Shown here: positions 6,605 through 6,719 of the stretch, one piece after another
Layout: each line of letters opens with the position of its first letter
Numbering within the stretch: the first letter of the stretch is position 1
Source of the DNA: Phycisphaerae bacterium
Lineage (GTDB): Bacteria > Planctomycetota > Phycisphaerae > Sedimentisphaerales > SM23-30
DNA: 6,719 nt
Assembly: GCA_021736565.1 (NCBI GenBank)
Contig: JAIPFO010000214.1
Coordinates: forward strand, 1-6,719
Reading direction: 5' to 3'
Translations under genes and position numbers: made by a program
The notes under the pieces: model-generated
Seen by the model: the letters and a program-made list of their open reading frames with translations, nothing else
Database searches by the model: none
Told to the model about the DNA's origin: nothing

Positions 6605-6719
6605 TTATTCTCGCGGGCTCGCCTCAATAATAAACGCCGGTTCATCGATCAGTTTCAACCACAAGTTGCCCTCTTCGATCTTTATCACTTCATAGTCCCC
6701 CAGCCAGTCCCCCACGCCC
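6605..6719 (-). CDS. C-terminal end of an upstream gene, possibly PilP/GspC-like
   Basis: Reading the minus strand from 6718 gives 37 codons: GVGDWLGDYEVIKIEEGNLW, then LKLIDEPAFIIEASPRE, then TAA at 6605. The start lies beyond the right edge. Codon use is ordinary and the fragment is open throughout. The pattern G-D-x-L-G-x-Y-x-V-x-x-I followed by an x-L-x-L strand resembles the small C-terminal beta domain of PilP or GspC, inner-membrane partners of secretins, and the gene lies upstream of a secretin. The fragment is too short for a firm family call. It is separated from the lipoprotein start by 167 bases. Confidence 0.6.
   Translation of the reverse strand, partial: GVGDWLGDYEVIKIEEGNLWLKLIDEPAFIIEASPRE

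Noticed and set aside
6439..6645. 68-codon open frame on the - strand at the right end
   Set aside because: It overlaps the end of the partial gene in another frame and runs through leader block B. Its basic, Cys-rich product looks random, and its resemblance to the frame before the secretin comes from the shared DNA block.

Overview
The window holds two opposed gene blocks that converge near position 2,600. The organism is a bacterium with an outer membrane, because there is an outer-membrane secretin, an AsmA-type giant and a lipoprotein. Base composition looks close to balanced. The AsmA C-terminal segment and the loose gene order around the secretin recall Planctomycetota or neighbouring PVC phyla. 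That placement is recognition by eye, not a search result, and is a low-confidence inference.

Left block, + strand, 3-2552: the C-terminal 849 codons of a very large AsmA/YhdP/TamB-like protein whose start lies left of the window. The visible part contains about five diverged copies of a ~115-residue unit marked by an F-x-Y-P-L-x-N-I-x-G motif. It ends in a typical AsmA-like C-terminal region.

Convergent gap, 2553-2683: two inverted repeats, one of them a plausible terminator for the minus-strand block.

Right block, - strand, read from right to left. It starts with the last 37 codons of a gene running in from the right edge (6605-6719), with a faint PilP/GspC-like look. Next is a ~201-residue lipoprotein of unknown family (5832-6437). 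Then comes a 772-residue GspD/PilQ-type secretin (3334-5652), for which I move the start to a TTG with a good Shine-Dalgarno site. Last is a NUDIX hydrolase with the Nudix_N domain (2684-3307), 26 bases after the secretin stop and very probably on the same mRNA.

The lipoprotein and the secretin are each preceded by a ~170-180 base gap. The two gaps contain homologous ~80-base leader blocks (6437-6522 and 5673-5753): three conserved segments at nearly equal spacing, including an identical CCCTGCCAGG dyad. No protein explains this similarity, which makes it the most interesting unexplained signal here. Functionally, the minus block looks like a fragment of a type II secretion or type IV pilus locus. 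The AsmA-like protein probably belongs to lipid transport or envelope homeostasis. No CRISPR array, tRNA, rRNA or insertion sequence was seen. No gene-free stretch exceeds 180 bases.
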